Source: Streptomyces pinistramenti
Lineage (GTDB): Bacteria > Actinomycetota > Actinomycetes > Streptomycetales > Streptomycetaceae
Reading direction: 5' to 3'
Assembly: GCF_020564935.1 (NCBI RefSeq)
Contig: NZ_JAJCXB010000027.1
Location: forward strand, 23,501 to 87,500
Length of the DNA: 64,000 bases
Of the stretch, positions 59,948-64,000 are shown in pieces. Position numbers and translations under genes: made by a program. Each line of letters opens with the position of its first letter. The stretch's first letter is position 1. The notes beneath the pieces are model-generated. The model saw only the letters and a list, made by a program, of their open reading frames with translations, made no database searches and was not told where the DNA came from.

Positions 59948-60925
59948 GTGTTCGCTGCAGAACGTCGCCAATTGATCCTTGAAATGGTGCGCGCGAACGG
60001 AGCGGTGTCGCTCCGGGAGCTCGCCCGTGTCGTCCAGACCTCAGAAGTGACCGTACGCCGGGACGTACGCGCGCTGGAGGCAGAAGGACTCCTCGACCGC
60101 CGGCACGGCGGTGCGGTCCTGCCGGGTGGGTTCACCCGTGAGTCCGGCCTGCCGCAGAAATCCCATCTATCGACCGCGGAGAAGACGGCCATCGCCGACC
60201 TCGCCGCAGGCTTCGTCCAGGAAGGCGAGGCCATCGTCGTCGGCGCCGGGACCACCACCCAGGAGCTGGCCCGGCGGCTCGCGCGGGTGCCGGGGCTGAC
60301 CGTGGTCACCAACTCCCTTCTGGTCGCACAGGCGTTGGCCCATGCCAACCGCGTCGAGGTCGTGATGACCGGCGGCACCCTGCGCGGATCCAATTACGCC
60401 CTGGTCGGCAGCGGTGCCGAACAGTCGCTCCAGGGACTGCGGGTGTCCCGCGCCTTCCTCTCGGGCAGCGGACTGACCGCCGAGCGCGGCCTGTCCACGT
60501 CCAACATGCTCTCCGCGAGCGTCGACCGGGCGCTCGTGCAGGCGGCGGGGGAGGTGGTGGTGCTCGCGGATCACACCAAGCTCGGTGCCGACACGATGTT
60601 CCAGACCGTGCCGACGGAGGTGATCACCCGCCTGGTCACGGACGAGCCGCCGGCCCACGACGACCGCGCGGCAACGGAGTTGCAGGCCCTCGCCGATCAA
60701 GGCGTGCAGATCGCCGTCGCCGGCAGCGGCGGCGCCGGAAAGGGTGTGGTGCATCCGGGGTCCGACGGCCTCGCGGGGGAGCGCAGGAGCCCCCGGCGGG
60801 AGGTGCCGCTGCCGGGGCAGCGGCGCAACCATCCGCCGGGCGGCGCCCCCGCGTCACCGCTGCGCTCGGCGTCCCTGAGCGAGGCGCAGAGCAGGGTCGC
60901 GGACCTGGCTCCCCGGCGCCGCTGA
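59948..60925 (+). CDS. DeoR/GlpR-family transcriptional regulator
   Basis: 325 residues. DNA-binding part AAERRQLILEMVRANGAVSLRELARVVQTSEVTVRRDVRALEAEGLLDRRHGGAV, then the sugar-phosphate isomerase-like effector domain (STAEKTAIADLAAGFVQEGEAIVVGAGTTTQELARRL, TVVTNSLLVAQALAHANRVEVVMTGGTLRG, LADHTKLGADTMFQTVP). The last ~65 residues (after about 260) are a Gly/Pro/Arg-rich tail beyond the usual family length. It lies 2-3 kb from pnp and 6 kb from deoC and could control the nucleoside genes, but its family usually binds other site types, so this link is only a guess. Confidence 0.88.
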   Translation: MFAAERRQLILEMVRANGAVSLRELARVVQTSEVTVRRDVRALEAEGLLDRRHGGAVLPGGFTRESGLPQKSHLSTAEKTAIADLAAGFVQEGEAIVVGAGTTTQELARRLARVPGLTVVTNSLLVAQALAHANRVEVVMTGGTLRGSNYALVGSGAEQSLQGLRVSRAFLSGSGLTAERGLSTSNMLSASVDRALVQAAGEVVVLADHTKLGADTMFQTVPTEVITRLVTDEPPAHDDRAATELQALADQGVQIAVAGSGGAGKGVVHPGSDGLAGERRSPRREVPLPGQRRNHPPGGAPASPLRSASLSEAQSRVADLAPRRR

Positions 60926-60926
60926 G

Positions 60927-60971
60927 CCGCCGCGGGGGCCGGGGCGGACTGCGTCCCGGCCCCCGCGGCGG
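60927..60971. terminator. Bidirectional terminator between DeoR and TetR genes
   Basis: CCGCCGCGGGGGCCGGG with a perfect 17-bp complement and 11-base loop. Confidence 0.85.
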
Positions 60972-60978
60972 TGTCCCG

Positions 60979-61605
60979 CTACGGCTCCTGGCGGTCGGCC
61001 TTGAGGCCGCTCAGGGTGAGGGTCAGCAGCCGGTCGGCCAGCTTCGGGTCGTCCGGCGACTCCTCGACGGCCAGCGCGATGCCGTTGGTCAGCTGCATCA
61101 GATCCCCGATGTTCACGTCCGGGCGCACCGCTCCGGCCTGCTGCGCGCGGGCCAGCAGCGCGCCGCCCGCCTCGCGCATCGGCACGCTGCACCGCGCCAT
61201 CCCCGAACTGTCGTCAGCCGAAGCGGCCATCAGCGCGCGGGACAGACCGCGGTAGGTGCTGGCGTGGTCGATGATCGCGCGCAGCCAGTCGACCAGCGCA
61301 CGGCACGGCTGCGGCGCGTCGGCCAGCTCCCTGGCGTGCGCGAGCAGCGCGTCCACCTCGCTCTGGAACACCGCGCCCATCAGTGACGTACGGTGCGGGA
61401 AGTGCCGGTACAGGGTGCCGATGCCGACACCGGCGCGGCGGGCGATGTCCTCCAGCGAGGTGTCCGTGCCGTGCTCGATGAAGGCGGTACGGGCCTCGGT
61501 CAGCAGCCGCTCGTAGTTGCGCCGCGCATCGGCCCGCATCGGGCGCGCCGTCCGCGCCGCCGCGTCCTGTCCCGCGGTCCGCCGCCCTGCCGTCTCGGTC
61601 GCCAT
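60979..61605 (-). CDS. TetR-family regulator
   Basis: 208 residues: N-terminal Arg/Ala-rich 25 residues, then helix-turn-helix RRNYERLLTEARTAFIEHGTDTSLEDIARRAGVGIGTLYRHFPHRTSLMGAVF and an all-helical ligand domain ending LLTLTLSGLKADRQEP. GAGGAAGGA precedes the ATG. It is divergent from the secreted esterase across 314 bases. Target unknown; self-regulation is usual. Confidence 0.88.
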   Translation of the reverse strand: MATETAGRRTAGQDAAARTARPMRADARRNYERLLTEARTAFIEHGTDTSLEDIARRAGVGIGTLYRHFPHRTSLMGAVFQSEVDALLAHARELADAPQPCRALVDWLRAIIDHASTYRGLSRALMAASADDSSGMARCSVPMREAGGALLARAQQAGAVRPDVNIGDLMQLTNGIALAVEESPDDPKLADRLLTLTLSGLKADRQEP

Positions 61606-61919
61606 CGCCGTCCTTCCTCACCCCGGCCGGTCCCGGCCCGGTGGCTCCAGGATGCCACTGCCCCGGGGGATGGCCGTCCCGCCGGCGGCGGGTTGACGGG
61701 CGGCGTACCGGGGCCGAACCGGCGGTGACGCCCCGGCGGCGGGTGGCCGAACACCTCGGCAGGGCGCAACGCCGCCGTGCCAAGAGCCATCAAACCTGGC
61801 GCAAAGAGGTCTTCCGGGCCGAAGCCGCACAGGCCGCCGTGCCCGGGGACCGCAGGCACGGGCCGTGCCCGTCCGCACCCGCGGGCGTCCACGGACACGG
61901 GACATCTGAGGAAGACGTC
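61606..61919. other. Divergent intergenic region, no gene seen
   Basis: 314 bases between the TetR and esterase starts. TTGACG (61693-61698) is present but lacks a convincing -10 at 17 bp. GAGGAAG is the esterase ribosome site. No palindrome for the TetR protein was found by eye. Confidence 0.35.
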
Positions 61920-63104
61920 ATGGGGCTGACCAGCCGATCGCTGTTGTACGCCGCCGTCGCGGCCGCCGTGGTCTGTGTGGGGCTGAGCGTCCGGCTGTGG
62001 CCGCGGTTCGCCGGGCGCCGGCCACTGGCGTTGCTGGGCCGCCTGGCGTCGATCGCCGCCACCCAGCTCGCCCTCGTCGCCGCACTCGGCCTCGCCGTCA
62101 ACGCCAACTTCCAGTTCTACGGCTCCTGGCACGACCTGCTCGGCCTCTACGACGACGCCCCCGCGGCGGTCGGCAAATGGGGCGGGGACGGCGGGGCGGG
62201 GCCGGCCGGTGACCCGTCGAAGGGCCTGGTGCAGACGGCGGGACCGGACGGCCTGGACAAGGTGCACGGACTGCCGCAGGGGCCGCCCGCGACGAACGGC
62301 AAGGTCGAGTCCGTACGGATCGTCGGCAAGCGGACCCGGGTCGTGAACCCGGCGTACGTCTACCTGCCGCCGCAGTACTTCCAGGCCGCGTACGCCCGCC
62401 AGCGGTTCCCCGTCATGGTGGCGCTCAGCGGCTACCCCGGCGGCGTCTACCTGCTGGGCCAGCACCTGCGGCTGCCGCAGACCGCCGGCGGGCTGATCCG
62501 CGCGGGCCGGATGCAGCCGACCGTCATCGTGATGCTGCGGCCCACCGTCGCGCCGCCGCGTGACACCCAGTGCGTGGACGTGCCGGGCGGGCCGCAGGCC
62601 GAGACGTTCTTCGCCGATGACGTGCCGGACGCCCTGAAGGAGCACTACCGCGTCGGCCACGACCCGGGCGCGTGGGGCCTGCTCGGCTACTCGTCGGGCG
62701 GCAGCTGCGCCCTCCAGCTGGCCCTGCGCCACCCCCGTACGTATCCCGCGGCCGCCGCCCTCTCGCCCGACTACAAGGTCGCCAACGATCCCACCACGGG
62801 TGACCTGTTCGGCGGCGGCAAGGACCGGGGCCGCCGGCGCCAGGAGCACGACCTGGTCTGGCGGCTGCGTCACCTGCCCGTACCGCAGGTGTCCGTCCTG
62901 ATCGGCACCAGCCGCTCCGGCGAGAAGAACTACCCGGCGGCGAGGGAATTCCTGTCCGCGGTCCGCCCGCCGATGCAGGCCGAATCCGTCGTCCTCGCCC
63001 ACGGCAGCCACAACTTCGACACCTGGCGGCGCGAACTGCCCGCCGCGCTGCGGTGGATGAGCGGCCGGCTGACGTTCCCGGAGGACGTGGTGGGGGAGTC
63101 GTAG
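61920..63104 (+). CDS. Membrane-anchored or secreted alpha/beta-hydrolase (esterase-D type)
   Basis: 394 residues. The first ~65 hold two hydrophobic segments (LLYAAVAAAVVCVGLSVRLW, LASIAATQLALVAALGLAVNANFQFYGSW), so the catalytic part is outside but may stay anchored. The domain from about 130 reads PAYVYLPPQYF, PVMVALSGYPGG, the nucleophile elbow GLLGYSSGGSCALQLALRHP (G-Y-S-S-G) and a final AHGSHNFDTWRRELP with the catalytic His. This layout is like the antigen-85/esterase-D group of actinobacteria, which act on trehalose or wall esters. GAGGAAG precedes ATG 61920. Substrate unknown. Confidence 0.85.
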   Translation: MGLTSRSLLYAAVAAAVVCVGLSVRLWPRFAGRRPLALLGRLASIAATQLALVAALGLAVNANFQFYGSWHDLLGLYDDAPAAVGKWGGDGGAGPAGDPSKGLVQTAGPDGLDKVHGLPQGPPATNGKVESVRIVGKRTRVVNPAYVYLPPQYFQAAYARQRFPVMVALSGYPGGVYLLGQHLRLPQTAGGLIRAGRMQPTVIVMLRPTVAPPRDTQCVDVPGGPQAETFFADDVPDALKEHYRVGHDPGAWGLLGYSSGGSCALQLALRHPRTYPAAAALSPDYKVANDPTTGDLFGGGKDRGRRRQEHDLVWRLRHLPVPQVSVLIGTSRSGEKNYPAAREFLSAVRPPMQAESVVLAHGSHNFDTWRRELPAALRWMSGRLTFPEDVVGES

Positions 63105-63129
63105 GCGGCCTCCCGGGGCGCCCGTACGC

Positions 63130-63165
63130 GCGAGGGCCCCGGCATTTCCGTGCCGGGGCCCTCGC
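63130..63165. terminator. Bidirectional terminator between the esterase and carboxylase genes
   Basis: GCGAGGGCCCCGGCA and a perfect 15-bp complement around a 6-base loop. Confidence 0.85.
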
Positions 63166-63184
63166 GGTGGTGGGTGTCGCGGTG

Positions 63185-64000
63185 TCAGTCCTTGATTTCG
63201 CAGATGATGGCGCCGGAGGTGAGGGCGGCGCCGACTTCGGCGGTGAGGCCCTTGATGGTGCCGGCGCGGTGGGCGTTGAGGGGCTGTTCCATTTTCATGG
63301 CTTCGAGGACGACGACGAGGTCGCCTTCGGCGACGGTCTGGCCTTCCTCGACGGCGATTTTGACGATGGTGCCCTGCATGGGGGAGGCGAGTGCGTCGCC
63401 GGAGGTGGCGGAGCCGGACTTCTTGGCGGCCTTGCGCTTGGGCTTGGCGCCTCCGGCGACGGCGGCGCGGGCCAGCGGCATGCCGAGTGAGGAGGGCAGT
63501 GAGACTTCCAGGCGTTTGCCGCCGACCTCGACGACGACGGTTTCGCGGGCGTCGGCTTCGGTCTCGTCGGTGCCGGTTGCGGTGAATGCCGGGAGGTCGT
63601 TGGCGAACTCCGTTTCGATCCAGCGGGTGTGGACGGTGAACGGGGCGTGGGATCCGGTCAGTTCGGGGGCGAAGGCGGGGTCCTTGACCACGGTGCGGTG
63701 GAAGGGGAGGGCGGTGGCCATGCCTTCGACGGTGAATTCGTCCAGTGCGCGGGCGGCGCGCTGGAGGGCTTGTTGGCGGGTGGCGCCGGTGATGATCAGT
63801 TTGGCCAGGAGGGAGTCCCAGGCGGGGCCGATGACGCTGCCGGATTCCACGCCGGCGTCGAGGCGGACGCCGAGGCCGGTGGGGCCGTCGAAGCGGGTGA
63901 CGGTGCCGGGGGCGGGCAGGAAGCCGCGGCCGGGGTCTTCGCCGTTGATGCGGAATTCGAAGGAGTGGCCGCGCAGGGGCGGGTCGTCGTAGCCGAGTTC
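63185..64000 (-). CDS. Acyl-CoA carboxylase alpha subunit, C-terminal part
   Basis: 272 codons ending at 63187; the gene continues past the right edge. The visible part holds the end of the biotin carboxylase domain (RGHSFEFRINGEDP, DAGVESGSVIGPAWDSLLAKLIITGATRQQAL), a linker (GGAKPKRKAAKKSGS) and the biotinyl domain with the biotin-attachment Lys in VVVLEAMKMEQPLNAH, ending CEIKD. This is the AccA-type subunit of an acetyl/propionyl-CoA carboxylase, which makes malonyl- or methylmalonyl-CoA with a separate beta subunit. Confidence 0.93.
   Translation of the reverse strand, partial: ELGYDDPPLRGHSFEFRINGEDPGRGFLPAPGTVTRFDGPTGLGVRLDAGVESGSVIGPAWDSLLAKLIITGATRQQALQRAARALDEFTVEGMATALPFHRTVVKDPAFAPELTGSHAPFTVHTRWIETEFANDLPAFTATGTDETEADARETVVVEVGGKRLEVSLPSSLGMPLARAAVAGGAKPKRKAAKKSGSATSGDALASPMQGTIVKIAVEEGQTVAEGDLVVVLEAMKMEQPLNAHRAGTIKGLTAEVGAALTSGAIICEIKD

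Noticed and set aside
59948..60925. DeoR protein as the certain regulator of the CTACGCGCGTAG sites
   Set aside because: Proximity only; no such palindrome lies in front of its own gene, and the central-CG form fits a LacI-type protein better.

Overview
The window is actinobacterial chromosome, almost certainly Streptomyces or a close relative. It has very high GC, GTG starts, many leaderless-looking starts, a near-canonical AfsQ1/AfsQ2/SigQ locus, and a gene order (sdhC ... afsQ-sigQ ... deoC-pnp ... acyl-CoA carboxylase alpha) that I recall from the Streptomyces core chromosome. No rRNA, tRNA, CRISPR array, insertion sequence or prophage was seen. Both ends cut through genes: sdhC at the left and an acyl-CoA carboxylase alpha subunit at the right.

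Layout. 1-5.3 kb: sdhC end, an OHCU-decarboxylase-like gene, a GH20 lipoprotein and an ECF sigma factor coupled to a membrane protein. 5.6-8.1 kb: a stand-alone methylmalonyl-CoA-mutase-type large subunit, a nucleotidyltransferase and a small protein. 8.2-11.2 kb: gluconate module (GntR-type regulator, gluconokinase, GntP permease). 11.2-16.5 kb: DUF2079 membrane protein, MBL-fold hydrolase, and a divergent FAD monooxygenase/TetR pair with two 15-bp palindromes. 16.5-25.2 kb: a nonulosonic-acid wall-glycopolymer locus with acyltransferase, polysialyltransferase-like enzyme and GT2 on one strand, and DUF6716 transferase, CMP-sugar synthetase/phosphatase fusion, nonulosonate synthase and a GT52-like transferase on the other. 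25.3-28.0 kb: M20 amidohydrolase, isocitrate-lyase-superfamily enzyme and a tiny coupled exported protein.

28.2-35.3 kb: a nucleoside import and salvage operon (Bmp lipoprotein, ABC ATPase, two permeases, cytidine deaminase) followed by thymidine phosphorylase. 35.4-42.2 kb: Uma2 protein, MFS exporter with divergent LysR, a D,D-carboxypeptidase, an alpha/beta-hydrolase-like protein and adenosine deaminase. 42.3-48 kb: small exported protein, PspC, VanZ, and afsQ lipoprotein-afsQ2-afsQ1 divergent from sigQ. 48.1-54 kb: OsmC, uridine kinase, small exported protein, a frameshifted gene, and deoC with two ALDH-family genes. 54.2-64 kb: PH-domain protein, phosphohexomutase, purine nucleoside phosphorylase, gamma-glutamylcyclotransferase-like protein, single-cysteine flavoprotein reductase, DeoR and TetR regulators, secreted esterase, carboxylase alpha subunit.

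The strongest system-level signal is a shared 14-bp palindrome, close to TCTACGCGCGTAGA. It lies in front of five scattered nucleoside genes or operons (bmp transporter, deoA, add, deoC, pnp) and abuts or overlaps their likely promoters. It defines a candidate nucleoside-catabolism regulon that spans about 30 kb. The second is the wall-polymer locus, which has compact divergent leaderless promoters and unusual domain layouts.
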